Origin: an uncultured Murdochiella sp.
GTDB lineage: Bacteria > Bacillota > Clostridia > Tissierellales > Peptoniphilaceae
NCBI RefSeq assembly: GCF_902488755.1
Contig: NZ_CABTXF010000017.1
Location: 1 to 24,903, forward strand
Direction: 5' to 3'
Length of the DNA: 24,903 nt
Shown here in pieces: positions 1-7,888 of the stretch. Numbering within the stretch: position 1 is the stretch's first letter; each line of letters begins with the position of its first letter. A program made the position numbers and the translations under genes. The notes under the pieces were generated by a model. That model made no database searches, had not been told where the DNA came from, and worked only from the letters and a program-made list of their open reading frames with translations.

Positions 1-2493
1 ATTCTGGTTGCCTTTGAGCGTGGCGGAAAACCCTTCCGGACGGAAGACTATGAAGCCTATAAAGGTACAAAACAGAAGACGGCATACGAACTTAGTGCGC
101 AGTTTGGCATGACCAAAGACGTTTTGGACGCCATGGGGATATGCCATCTCGACCGTGAAGGCTATGAAGCGGATGATATTGTTGGGACGGTTGCCAAGTT
201 AGCTTCGGAAAATGGTGTACAGAGTTATTTGTTGACGGGGGATCGCGATTACTTTCAATTGGTGGATGAGAACACGACGGTTTTATTCACCAAAAAAGGC
301 ATTTCCGAGTTGGAAGAAGTGGACATCGCATGGATACAAGAAAAGTACGGTTTGCTTCCGCGTGATTTAATCGAAGTGAAGGGGTTGCAGGGAGATTCTT
401 CAGACAATATTCCGGGCGTTGACGGCATTGGAGAAAAAACAGCTCTCAAGTTGATCCGCACGTATGGCACAATTGAAGAAATTTATGCGCATCTGGATGA
501 CCTGAAAGGCAAGATGAAGCAGAATTTGGAAGAGGGAGAAGCACAGGCTTATTTAAGCCGTCGGTTGGGTACGATTTTTCGGGACGTACCGTTGGAGATG
601 ACGTTAGAGGATTTTCTTCCTCAATCGGTTGATACCGAAAAACTCCTGGATCGCTTTGAACGTTTGGAGTTTCATTCTTTCGTCGATCGACTGGATAAAA
701 AGAGCGCGACAACAAAAACGCCGACGACACAAGCCGAATGGATCGATTCTACAGCTTGGAAGACTCTTGCAAAGTCTCTATCCACGCAAGAAGAGATCGT
801 CTTTTCTCTTGTGGCGGATGGAGAAAGATATATCCATGATCCTGTGGCGATTTGCGCCTTTCACACGCCAAACGACGAGGGGAAACTCTTACGCTTATCC
901 GGAAAAGAAGAGACTTTTCGCCTCTGTTTTCAGTCTCTGTTTTCCTCATCCACAATTCGCTTCCTTGCGTATGACGTGAAAGAGAGTATGGTTTTGCTGT
1001 CGCGCTTGGGCATTTCTTTTTCGGCTGCGTATGATGATGTCATGCTCATGGAGTATCTTGTTGACCCCAACCGGTCAAGTTATACGATAGATCAGCTGGC
1101 TTCACGACTTCATTTGGGACATTTGGCATCCCAAAAAGAGCTTCTCGGTTCAGGAAAGAGCAAGACGACGATTTCTTCTACGGATCCCGATGCGGCTGCG
1201 ACGTATTTTAGTGTCGCATTAAAAACGGTCAGGGAAGCTAAGCCGGTGTTGAAGAAGGAAATTGAACGGCTTTCGATGCAAAAACTATATGAAGAGATTG
1301 AAAATCCGCTTGCTGCCGTGCTGGCGCGCATGGAGATTGCCGGCATTGCTGTGGATGAAAAAATGCTGGATGCATTGGATGCGGAGTTTTCGTCAGCGCT
1401 TTCCAAAGCGGAAAGGCGTGTTTTTAACGCTGCCGGTGAAGAATTTAACTTGCAGTCGCCCAAGCAGTTGGGAGAAGTGCTGTTTGAAAAGATGCACCTT
1501 CCGCATGGGAAAAAGACGAAGACGGGATATTCTACCAGTGCGGAGGTACTGGAAAAACTACGAGACGTGGATCCTGTTATTCCTGCCATTTTAGAGGTGC
1601 GGAAACTGTCTAAGTTGAAATCGACATACATTGACGGTTTGCGACCCCATATTACGGAAGAAGGGCGTATTCATTCCACGTTCCGCCAAAATGTGGCAGC
1701 AACAGGGCGCATTTCTTCCACCGAACCGAATTTGCAGAATATTCCTGTTCGCACAGAGGAAGGGCGGAAATTGCGTGCGGTCTTTGTTGCCGCGCCGGGT
1801 TTTACCCTTGTGGATGCCGACTATTCACAGATTGAACTACGCATTTTAGCTTCACTCAGCGGAGACGAAACGATGATTGACGCATTTCGTCATGGTTTTG
1901 ACATTCACCGAAAAACAGCGGCGGAGGTAAACCATATTGCGCCGGAAGAGGTAACGCCTTTGCAACGTTCCTACGCTAAGGCGGTGAATTTCGGCATTAT
2001 TTACGGCATCAGTGACTACGGTCTTTCCCGTGATTTGAATATTCCTCGTCAGGAAGCAGCAGAGTACATCGCTTCGTATAAAAACACGTATCCGCAAATT
2101 CGTTCGTATATGGAATATATCGTGGAAAAGGCAAAGAAAGACGGCTATGTGGACACCTATTACGGACGTCGTCGGGAGATTCCGGAACTACAGAGTCGTA
2201 ATTTCAACGTGCGCGGTTTCGGTGAGCGTATCGCTCTTAATACTCCTATTCAAGGCACAGCAGCCGACATGATCAAATTGGCGATGATTCGCGTGGATCG
2301 CGGCTTGCGCGAAGGAAATTATCGTTCACGCCTCGTTCTGCAGATTCATGATGAACTCATTATTGAGGCACCGGAAGACGAAGCGGAAGAGGTCGGAAAG
2401 CGTGTGGTGCAATGGATGCAGGAGATAAGCGACTTTTCCGTTCCTATCGTAGCGGATATGAATCGGGGAAAAAGTTGGCTGGACGCGAAGTAG
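1..2493 (+). CDS. polA: DNA polymerase I, 5' end truncated by window edge
   Basis: Pol I fills gaps and removes RNA primers during replication and excision repair. The reading frame is open from base 1, before the first ATG at 109, and encodes typical 5'-3' exonuclease sequence (VAFERGG...YKGTKQKT), so the true start lies upstream and roughly 50 residues are missing. Counting from the Met at 109, the N-terminal third is the FEN-like nuclease with GLQGDSSDNIPGVDGIGEKTA near residues 91-111. The middle domain keeps the 3'-5' exonuclease fold but shows no DxE (Exo I) motif where it would be expected (EEIVFSLVADG), as in many Bacillota Pol I enzymes, so proofreading is probably absent. The polymerase domain is complete: motif A DYSQIELR with Asp571, motif B RSYAKAVNFGIIYG, and motif C QIHDELIIE with Asp748. 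It is followed by coaE, a common clostridial order. Identification is very secure. Confidence 0.98.
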   Translation: MLVAFERGGKPFRTEDYEAYKGTKQKTAYELSAQFGMTKDVLDAMGICHLDREGYEADDIVGTVAKLASENGVQSYLLTGDRDYFQLVDENTTVLFTKKGISELEEVDIAWIQEKYGLLPRDLIEVKGLQGDSSDNIPGVDGIGEKTALKLIRTYGTIEEIYAHLDDLKGKMKQNLEEGEAQAYLSRRLGTIFRDVPLEMTLEDFLPQSVDTEKLLDRFERLEFHSFVDRLDKKSATTKTPTTQAEWIDSTAWKTLAKSLSTQEEIVFSLVADGERYIHDPVAICAFHTPNDEGKLLRLSGKEETFRLCFQSLFSSSTIRFLAYDVKESMVLLSRLGISFSAAYDDVMLMEYLVDPNRSSYTIDQLASRLHLGHLASQKELLGSGKSKTTISSTDPDAAATYFSVALKTVREAKPVLKKEIERLSMQKLYEEIENPLAAVLARMEIAGIAVDEKMLDALDAEFSSALSKAERRVFNAAGEEFNLQSPKQLGEVLFEKMHLPHGKKTKTGYSTSAEVLEKLRDVDPVIPAILEVRKLSKLKSTYIDGLRPHITEEGRIHSTFRQNVAATGRISSTEPNLQNIPVRTEEGRKLRAVFVAAPGFTLVDADYSQIELRILASLSGDETMIDAFRHGFDIHRKTAAEVNHIAPEEVTPLQRSYAKAVNFGIIYGISDYGLSRDLNIPRQEAAEYIASYKNTYPQIRSYMEYIVEKAKKDGYVDTYYGRRREIPELQSRNFNVRGFGERIALNTPIQGTAADMIKLAMIRVDRGLREGNYRSRLVLQIHDELIIEAPEDEAEEVGKRVVQWMQEISDFSVPIVADMNRGKSWLDAK

Positions 2494-2629
2494 GACTTTT
2501 TTCAGACAGTAAAACCCCAAAAAGAGTCACGAAAGAATAGCAAACGACATAGTCGGTATGCCACGCATGTATAAAGGTGTGTTTCTCCCCGCATTTTTCG
2601 ATTACAATAGAGAAAAAGAAAGGCGAATC

Positions 2630-3295
2630 ATGGAGAACGAAAATCGTGTGCGTCGTATTGGCATTACCGGAGGCATAGCCTGCGGAAAGTCCGCTGTTAC
2701 CGATATGCTTCGCAAAATGGGCTTTACGGTTCTGGATGCGGATGTCCTTTATCATCAGCTTATCGGGAAAGGGGGAACGCTTTTACGTTCACTTGTTGAC
2801 TATTTCGGCACGAGCATTCTTACCGCGGAGGGAACGCTGGATCGTAAGAAACTCGGCGAGTATATTTTTGCACGGGAGAGTGAACGCAAAAAACTGGATC
2901 AGCTTACGCACCCGGCGGTGTATCATGCGTTGGAACATCTTGCGCAAAAAACGATCCAGCAATGGATAAGAACGGATCTGTTCGAGAAAGAGGAAGAAAG
3001 CGATATGCGCCGATTGCTCTTTTTTGATGTTCCGCTTCTTATCGAATCGCTTGCGGAAGCGCGCTGTTTATGTCTGGACAGTATTTGGTTGGTCACGGCG
3101 CCGGATGAAGAGCGGAAAAGACGGTTGATGATGCGTGACGGTCTGTCTCGCAAGGCGGCGGAACAACGCATATCTGCGCAGATGAGCGAGGAAGAAAAAC
3201 GAAAGAAGGCGAGTGTCATTTTGAATAATGATGCCGATTTGGTAAAGTTAAAGAAGATTGTAGAAGAGGCTGTTCGAGGAGAATTATATGCGTAA
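2630..3295 (+). CDS. coaE: Dephospho-CoA kinase
   Basis: CoaE phosphorylates the ribose 3'-OH of dephospho-CoA with ATP, the last step of cytosolic coenzyme A synthesis. The protein opens with the P-loop GITGGIACGKS (residues 11-21), followed by LDADVLYHQL, which carries the substrate-site acidic residues, then LTHPAVYHAL, FDVPLLIES and a C-terminal RISAQMSEEEKRKKA stretch, all usual for CoaE. I chose the ATG at 2630 (221 aa) because it places the P-loop at the normal distance from the N terminus and has an AAAGG-like site upstream. An in-frame ATG at 2558 would add 24 residues unlike the family. At 221 aa it is slightly longer than the usual ~200, with a charged insert around residues 107-120. 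Its end overlaps the next gene by 8 nt, so the two are probably translationally coupled. A TACAAT at 2603-2608 could be a -10 but lacks a good -35. Confidence 0.95.
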   Translation: MENENRVRRIGITGGIACGKSAVTDMLRKMGFTVLDADVLYHQLIGKGGTLLRSLVDYFGTSILTAEGTLDRKKLGEYIFARESERKKLDQLTHPAVYHALEHLAQKTIQQWIRTDLFEKEEESDMRRLLFFDVPLLIESLAEARCLCLDSIWLVTAPDEERKRRLMMRDGLSRKAAEQRISAQMSEEEKRKKASVILNNDADLVKLKKIVEEAVRGELYA

Positions 3296-3965
3296 AGCGA
3301 AAACCGGAGTAAAAGCGGTAAGACATTTCTTTCGTAATGTGTTCATTATTCTATTTGTGTTGATTGTGCTGGCACTATGCGCTACCACTTTCTTTTTTTA
3401 CCGCGGAAGCGCGAACTATGTGGTGAAGTATGGCACAGAAATCACAGAAGCAGCAGAAAAAGAAGGATTAAGCCCTTATCTTGTGGCCGGCATCGTTAAG
3501 TCGGAGAGTGATTTTCAGGCGGATATTGTTGCCGAAGACGGCGGCGTTGGACTCATGCAACTTATGCCGGAGACGGTGGATTGGGTATGCCAGCGTCTTG
3601 AGTTGGATAAAGAAATGATTGATTTGAAGGATCCCAAGACCAATTTACAGATAGGAACCCACTACCTGTCGTATTTAATTAGTCGCTATCAAAGCGAGCA
3701 TTTAGCGATTGTGGCATATAACACGGGCATGACCAACGTTGATAAATGGTTAAAAGACGGAACAATCACGTGGGCATTGGAAACCATGCAGAATGTCCCG
3801 TACGACGTCCCCAGACGGTATGTGCATCGCGTAGACAAGGCGCAAAACATCTATGCCAAAATGTATCGGGGCGGTTTACCGGAGGATACAACAAGCGAAA
3901 ACAAAGTGCTTTTCGCTTTCAAGAATATGTGGCGGACGATGGGAGCTTTTGCTGCACAGTATTGA
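3288..3965 (+). CDS. Membrane-anchored lytic transglycosylase (SLT domain)
   Basis: This 225-aa protein is a probable peptidoglycan lytic transglycosylase, cleaving the MurNAc-GlcNAc bond to give 1,6-anhydro ends outside the membrane. Residues 1-17 are basic and residues 18-38 form one hydrophobic segment, so it is likely a type II anchored protein. The SLT (Slt70-type, GH23) domain follows: LSPYLVAGIVKSESDF, with Glu73 the expected catalytic acid, then GGVGLMQLMPET (residues 85-96), then IVAYNTG near residue 143. These are the three hallmark blocks of the family. An AGGAGA site sits inside the end of coaE, with which the gene overlaps by 8 nt. The polA-coaE-transglycosylase order is common in clostridia and suggests a simple operon rather than a shared function. 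The domain is secure; the exact muropeptide specificity is not visible. Confidence 0.92.
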   Translation: MRKAKTGVKAVRHFFRNVFIILFVLIVLALCATTFFFYRGSANYVVKYGTEITEAAEKEGLSPYLVAGIVKSESDFQADIVAEDGGVGLMQLMPETVDWVCQRLELDKEMIDLKDPKTNLQIGTHYLSYLISRYQSEHLAIVAYNTGMTNVDKWLKDGTITWALETMQNVPYDVPRRYVHRVDKAQNIYAKMYRGGLPEDTTSENKVLFAFKNMWRTMGAFAAQY

Positions 3966-4001
3966 TCCTAAGATATAAGTAGGAATCGTCTACACAGTGG
4001 T

Positions 4002-4030
4002 TTGACAAGAAAAGCAAGTGCCCCTATAAT
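4002..4030 (+). promoter_or_regulatory. Consensus sigma-A promoter for tRNA-Leu
   Basis: TTGACA (4002-4007) and TATAAT (4025-4030) are both perfect consensus hexamers with a 17-nt spacer. The predicted start near 4037 lies about 9 nt before the mature tRNA. This is the strongest promoter in the window. Confidence 0.92.
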
Positions 4031-4045
4031 ATAGGGGTCACGTTT

Positions 4046-4128
4046 GCAGAAGTGGTGGAATAGGCAGACACGCCATCTTGAGGGGGTGGTGAGCATAGCT
4101 TGTGTGGGTTCGAATCCCATCTTCTGCA
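4046..4128 (+). tRNA. tRNA-Leu (anticodon GAG)
   Basis: The 83-nt cloverleaf has acceptor stem GCAGAAG/CTTCTGC with discriminator A at 4128. The D arm carries GGTGGAATAGGCAGAC. The anticodon stem is CCATC/GGTGG with loop TTGAGGG, so GAG at 4080-4082 reads leucine CUC and CUU codons. A long class II variable arm (GAGC-ATA-GCTT) is typical of tRNA-Leu, and the T arm is GTGGG-TTCGAAT-CCCAT. The 3' CCA is not encoded, because TGA follows the discriminator, so it must be added by the CCA-adding enzyme. The gene stands alone, with its own promoter and terminator. Confidence 0.96.
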
Positions 4129-4132
4129 TGAT

Positions 4133-4164
4133 AACGGTCTGAGTGATCAGACCGTTCTTTTTTT
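4133..4164 (+). terminator. Rho-independent terminator of tRNA-Leu
   Basis: A perfect 10-bp stem AACGGTCTGA / TCAGACCGTT (4133-4142 with 4147-4156) closes a GTGA loop and is followed by C and seven T. It begins 5 nt after the tRNA and separates it from the rnf operon. Confidence 0.94.
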
Positions 4165-4206
4165 GCTTTTCGTCCGGGGAAGCCCTCACAAAGCCTACAC
4201 ATTTCT

Positions 4207-4224
4207 TTGTGAACGGTGTAACAA
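4207..4224 (+). promoter_or_regulatory. Candidate Rex operator upstream of the rnf operon
   Basis: The 18-mer TTGTGAACGGTGTAACAA reads as the half site TTGTGA, six bases, then TAACAA. Rex, the NADH/NAD+-sensing repressor, binds sites of the form TTGTGAA-N4-TTCACAA or TTGTTAA-N4-TTAACAA. This element fits a blend of the two at all fixed positions except one (G instead of T at position 12). It overlaps the expected -35 region of the rnf promoter, where a repressor would block polymerase. An additional lone half site, TCACAA, lies at 4186-4191, forming an 8-bp inverted repeat TCACAAAG/CTTTGTGA with the left arm. No rex gene is in the window, so Rex binding is inference. Confidence 0.6.
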
Positions 4225-4245
4225 GGTCGGGAGGTGTGGTAGAAT
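4217..4245 (+). promoter_or_regulatory. Probable extended -10 promoter of the rnf operon
   Basis: TGG followed by TAGAAT (4237-4245) is an extended -10 element with 5 of 6 consensus bases. The -35 position (4217-4222, TGTAAC) is poor, as is common for TGn promoters. The predicted start near 4252 leaves a leader of about 82 nt before rnfC, in which I recognise no riboswitch. It lies directly downstream of the candidate Rex site. Confidence 0.55.
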
Positions 4246-4333
4246 AGTCATGTTTAGGGTGCAGTCGTTTTCCGTAGATGGAGGGGAGAACGATTCCTCA
4301 TAACGGTTAAGTACAGTTTGAGAGGAGTAGTTT

Positions 4334-5656
4334 ATGCAATTAAACAACCTGACGTTCCGTGGAGGGGTGCATTTTGAAGATTACAAAGCGCTTTCCAACG
4401 GAGCCGAACTTCAGGTCATGCCTGCTCCCGATGTGATTACTTTACCGATGTCCCAGCATATTGGCGCACCGGCAAAGCCCATCGTGAAGAAAGGCGACCA
4501 TGTTGATGTGGGACAGAAAATTGCGGAAGCGGGCGGCTTTGTTTCGGCTGTCGTACATTCCAGCGTTTCGGGGGAAGTGCAGGACATCATCGATTATGTC
4601 AAACCGGACGGATCGAAAGTTTCGGCCATTGTCATTGCCAATGATCACCAAGATACGCTCGGTTATACGCCTGTCGATCGCAGTAAAGACGACCTGACGC
4701 CGGAACAGATCGTTGAATATGTCAAAGAAGCCGGTATCGTTGGCATGGGTGGCGCGGGTTTCCCGACGCATGTCAAGTACATGCCGCCAAAGGATATGAC
4801 CATCGACACAATTATTATCAATGGTGCCGAATGTGAGCCGTATCTGACCAGCGACGACATGCTCATGCGCATGCACCCGGAGAAGGTGGTTGCCGGTTTG
4901 AAATTAATTATCAAAGCTACCGGTGCTAAAAAAGGCTACATAGCAATCGAACAAAATAAGCCGAAGGCCATTGAGGCGGTGGTGGCTGCTTTGGGCGAAG
5001 AAGAAAATCTTGCCGTGGCAACCATGAAGACAAAATATCCGCAGGGCGATGAAAAGAATCTCATTGCTGCGGTTACGGGACGGCACATTCCAGCCGGACA
5101 ACTTCCGGCCAGTGTGGGCTGCGTGGTCTCCAACGCTGCGACTACCTGTGCGGTTGTGGATGCCGTTTACTACGGAAAGCCGCTCTATGAGCGTATTGTT
5201 ACCGTGACCGGTCATGCCATCAAAGCGCCAAAGAATATTCTTCTGCGTTTTGGAACATCTATTCGCGATGCTGTGGAATTTAGCGGTGGCTACGCAGAGC
5301 AGCCCGGCAAGATTATCTGTGGCGGTCCTATGATGGGCGTGGCTATGGCTTCGGACGATGTTGCGCTGGACAAGCGCAATAACGGAATCTTAGTGATGAC
5401 GGTCGAAGAAAGTCTTCCCAAAGCGATTGATCCTTGTATTCGCTGCGGACGTTGTGTCGAAGCGTGTCCAATGCATCTTGAGCCGCTCATGCTTGCCAAC
5501 GATGTGCGTATTGGCAACTACGATTCGGCGCGTGATTACTATATTAAGCAATGTATTGAGTGTGGAACCTGCGTATACAGTTGTCCGTCTCATCGTCCGC
5601 TTTTGCAATGGATTCGTTTCGGAAAAGCGGAAATCGCAGCAATGGATAGAAAGTAG
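4334..5656 (+). CDS. rnfC: Rnf electron transport complex subunit C
   Basis: RnfC is the peripheral NADH-side subunit of the ferredoxin:NAD+ oxidoreductase; it binds FMN and NAD(H) and exchanges electrons with the rest of the complex at the cytoplasmic face. The 440-aa sequence starts with the family FRGGVHFEDYKALS. It carries a Rossmann-like GMGGAGFPTHVK near residues 137-148 followed by NGAECEPYLTSDD, the Nqo1/51-kDa-like core. It ends with two 4Fe-4S motifs: CIRCGRCVEACP (Cys368, 371, 374, 378) and CIECGTCVYSCP (Cys407, 410, 413, 417). The start is fixed by GAGAGGAG 5-7 nt upstream. It is the first gene of the C-D-G-E-A-B order usual in clostridia, and the next ribosome site overlaps its stop region. 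NqrA is excluded by the two ferredoxin-type clusters. Confidence 0.97.
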   Translation: MQLNNLTFRGGVHFEDYKALSNGAELQVMPAPDVITLPMSQHIGAPAKPIVKKGDHVDVGQKIAEAGGFVSAVVHSSVSGEVQDIIDYVKPDGSKVSAIVIANDHQDTLGYTPVDRSKDDLTPEQIVEYVKEAGIVGMGGAGFPTHVKYMPPKDMTIDTIIINGAECEPYLTSDDMLMRMHPEKVVAGLKLIIKATGAKKGYIAIEQNKPKAIEAVVAALGEEENLAVATMKTKYPQGDEKNLIAAVTGRHIPAGQLPASVGCVVSNAATTCAVVDAVYYGKPLYERIVTVTGHAIKAPKNILLRFGTSIRDAVEFSGGYAEQPGKIICGGPMMGVAMASDDVALDKRNNGILVMTVEESLPKAIDPCIRCGRCVEACPMHLEPLMLANDVRIGNYDSARDYYIKQCIECGTCVYSCPSHRPLLQWIRFGKAEIAAMDRK

Positions 5657-5664
5657 GAGGGACT

Positions 5665-6642
5665 ATGGAAACTACTTCGCAAATTCAGGTGAAGGATCAG
5701 TTGCTTCATGTTGCCGCTTCTCCCCATGTGACCACGGGCGAGACGATGCAGCGCATGATGTTTGATGTTCTTATCGCCTTAATTCCGTCCATCGTGGTAT
5801 CAGGCGTGGTTTTCGGTTTACAAGCCATTCTTCTCATTGCCGTTTGCGTTTGCGCGACGGTCGGTGCAGAAGCGGTATTTCAAAAACTGCGCAAACAGCC
5901 CATTACCGTTTCGGACGGTTCAGCCATGATTACCGGTGTTTTATTAGCATTTAACTTGCCCGCAACCTATCCGCTTTGGAAGGCGGCGATTGGTGGCGTT
6001 TTTGCCATTGTGATTGCCAAACAGTTTTTTGGCGGTCTTGGCCGTAACTTTGTTAACCCCGCCTTGGCAGGACGTGCTTTCTTGATGTCTGCGTGGGCGA
6101 AGGATTTTTCCCAAACGCCGTATCCGTTTGGGGCTGTTCCGGCAGGCGTAGATTCCGTAACAGCCGCTACACCGCTTTCGGGCGGACCGGTTCCTGCTTT
6201 ATGGGATATGTTTGTAGGCAATATGCCCGGTATGCTCGGTGAAGTGAGTGCGCTGGCCATTCTTATCGGTGCAGCGTATCTTCTCTGGCGAGGCGTGATT
6301 CGTCTGCGCATTCCGTGTGGCATGATTGGATCGTTCATCGTGTTTACCTCGGTGTTCGGCATGATTAACGGCACATTTTCACCGGCGAATATTCCTACGG
6401 AGGTATTGAGCGGCGGTTTGATGCTCGGCGCATTCTTTATGGCGACGGATTATGCCACTACTCCGATGACGGGTCGCGGTCAGTTGATTTTTGCCATCGG
6501 TGCAGGTTTCCTTACGGCGTTGATTCGCCATTTCGGGACGCTTCCCGAAGGTGTTTCCTACGCGATTTTGCTGATGAACGTAGCTACTCCGCTGATCGAT
6601 AAATACGTTAAGAACCAGCCGTTTGGAGGTGTGTCGCGATGA
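5665..6642 (+). CDS. rnfD: Rnf electron transport complex subunit D
   Basis: RnfD is an integral membrane flavoprotein related to NqrB that takes part in electron transfer coupled to ion movement. The 325-aa protein has several hydrophobic segments, beginning with one near residues 33-64. It shows the conserved blocks DGSAMITGVLLAFNLP (residues 84-99) and GRNFVNPALAGRAFL (residues 126-140). The sequence DSVTAATPLS contains the T-A-A-T motif whose last Thr (Thr169) is the expected site of phosphoester-linked FMN added by ApbE. No apbE is present in this window, so the transferase must be encoded elsewhere. A GGAGGG ribosome site sits at the stop of rnfC, 8 nt separate the genes, and the 3' end overlaps rnfG in an ATGA arrangement. 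Confidence 0.97.
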   Translation: METTSQIQVKDQLLHVAASPHVTTGETMQRMMFDVLIALIPSIVVSGVVFGLQAILLIAVCVCATVGAEAVFQKLRKQPITVSDGSAMITGVLLAFNLPATYPLWKAAIGGVFAIVIAKQFFGGLGRNFVNPALAGRAFLMSAWAKDFSQTPYPFGAVPAGVDSVTAATPLSGGPVPALWDMFVGNMPGMLGEVSALAILIGAAYLLWRGVIRLRIPCGMIGSFIVFTSVFGMINGTFSPANIPTEVLSGGLMLGAFFMATDYATTPMTGRGQLIFAIGAGFLTALIRHFGTLPEGVSYAILLMNVATPLIDKYVKNQPFGGVSR

Positions 6643-7223
6643 ATAAATCCATAATGTATGCGATCAAACTATTCGTGATTTGCGCTGTAGCGACCTTTGT
6701 ACTCGCCGTAACCAATTCCGCCACAGCACCGGTCATTGAAGACGCACAAAAGCAAAAAGAATTACAAGCATTTACGGAAGTTTTCCCGGGATTGGAAGAA
6801 ACGAAACCTGTCGAAGACACCAGTGTTCTCACTGAGAATATCGTTGCGGTCAATGAAGCGATTATCGGCGGAAAGACAGAAGGGTATCTCTATTCCGTCA
6901 GCTCGCCGGTTGGTTACGATGGACCGATTACCTTTGTTGTAGGGGCTAAAACAGATGGCACGGTTACGGGATTGAAAGTAATCAATCAGACAGAAACCAC
7001 GGGCTTTGGTGCCGGCGTCGCTAAACCGGAATATGCTGCCGGAATGCAGGGCGTCACGCTGAATCAGCCGTTAAAAGCAGAAGGAAATGGTGGACAGCCT
7101 GATGTTATGCCAGCAATTAGTGGCGCAACTCGCACAACAACCGCCATGGAAAAGGCAATGAACATGGTAGTGGAAGCCCACGCAAAACTGGCAGGTTCGT
7201 CTGTCCAGTCCATGCAAAAGTAG
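6639..7223 (+). CDS. rnfG: Rnf electron transport complex subunit G
   Basis: RnfG carries covalent FMN on the outer side of the membrane and relays electrons between RnfD and the rest of the complex. The 194-aa protein has one N-terminal membrane segment (about residues 8-25). An extracytoplasmic FMN-binding domain with ETTGFGAGVAKPEY follows, and the flavinylation motif SGAT lies at residues 161-164, so Thr164 is the predicted attachment site. The start overlaps the rnfD stop by four bases (ATGA), with GGAGG upstream, implying translational coupling and fixed stoichiometry. Length and motif order are normal for clostridial RnfG. Confidence 0.96.
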   Translation: MNKSIMYAIKLFVICAVATFVLAVTNSATAPVIEDAQKQKELQAFTEVFPGLEETKPVEDTSVLTENIVAVNEAIIGGKTEGYLYSVSSPVGYDGPITFVVGAKTDGTVTGLKVINQTETTGFGAGVAKPEYAAGMQGVTLNQPLKAEGNGGQPDVMPAISGATRTTTAMEKAMNMVVEAHAKLAGSSVQSMQK

Positions 7224-7233
7224 GAGGGATAGT

Positions 7234-7878
7234 ATGGATAAATTAAAAGAAGGTGTATTTTCCAACAATCCAGTCCTGATTCAGCTGATTGGATTCTGTT
7301 CGGTTCTGGCGGTTTCCTCGACGGTTTTGGGCGCCATCGGTATGTCCTTGTCGTTCATGTTCGTCTTGGTTCTTTCCAACATCGTGATTTCACTCTTGCG
7401 CAATTTCATTCCGAATGAAATTCGTATTCCGGCATTTATTGTCGTTATCGCCAGTTTCGTTACAATTCTGCAAATGTGTCTGCAAGCCTATTTTGAAGAG
7501 ATTTACGATTTGTTGGGAATTTTCCTTCCGCTGATCGTGGTTAACTGCATTATTCTCGGTCGCGCTGAGGCGTTCGCATCAAAGAATGGCGTATTCGCTT
7601 CCGCTATCGATGGTATCGTGAACGGTATCGGCTATGCGTTTGTTATTATCACGGTTGCGGTGGTACGCGAGCTTTTTGGAGCCGGTACGCTTCTTGGTGC
7701 GCGGATTATTCCCGAAACGGCAACTATTCCGTTTCTGCAGCAGCCGGCTTCTTCTTTCATGCTGCTTGGCATTTTCCTTGCTGTGATGAACCAAATTAAT
7801 CTCGCAAAAGAGCGAAAAGCCAAGGCAGAGGAAGAAAAAGCCTTAGCGGATTCATCTTCGCCGGCGATAGCGGAATAA
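7234..7878 (+). CDS. rnfE: Rnf electron transport complex subunit E
   Basis: RnfE is one of the two homologous six-helix membrane subunits (RnfA/RnfE, related to NqrD/NqrE). They have opposite topology and, in solved Rnf/Nqr complexes, hold an iron-sulfur cluster between them. The 214-aa sequence starts MDKLKEGVFSNNPVLIQLIG and contains IFLPLIVVNCIILGRAEAF, the helix whose Cys lies in the family's conserved VNC motif. A charged C-terminal tail (KERKAKAEEEK) is typical. The ribosome site GGAGGG overlaps the rnfG stop. It sits between rnfG and rnfA, in the standard order. Confidence 0.97.
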   Translation: MDKLKEGVFSNNPVLIQLIGFCSVLAVSSTVLGAIGMSLSFMFVLVLSNIVISLLRNFIPNEIRIPAFIVVIASFVTILQMCLQAYFEEIYDLLGIFLPLIVVNCIILGRAEAFASKNGVFASAIDGIVNGIGYAFVIITVAVVRELFGAGTLLGARIIPETATIPFLQQPASSFMLLGIFLAVMNQINLAKERKAKAEEEKALADSSSPAIAE

Positions 7879-7888
7879 GGAGGAGAAC

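Noticed and set aside
2558..2629. Longer coaE starting at 2558
   Set aside because: It would put 24 non-family residues before the P-loop region; the ATG at 2630 gives a normal N terminus.
3964..3987. Imperfect hairpin GATCCTA/TAGGAATC after the transglycosylase gene as a terminator
   Set aside because: The stem is bulged, the loop is AT-rich and no T tract follows. Transcription may simply run on towards the tRNA terminator.
4186..4212. 8-bp inverted repeat TCACAAAG/CTTTGTGA as a second terminator after tRNA-Leu
   Set aside because: It has an 11-nt loop and no T run, and it lies upstream of the predicted rnf start. Its right arm is better explained as part of the Rex-like site.
4252..4333. 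Riboswitch (for example FMN) in the rnf leader
   Set aside because: The leader is only about 82 nt and lacks recognisable conserved riboswitch cores; only a bulged TCGTT/AACGA pairing is visible.
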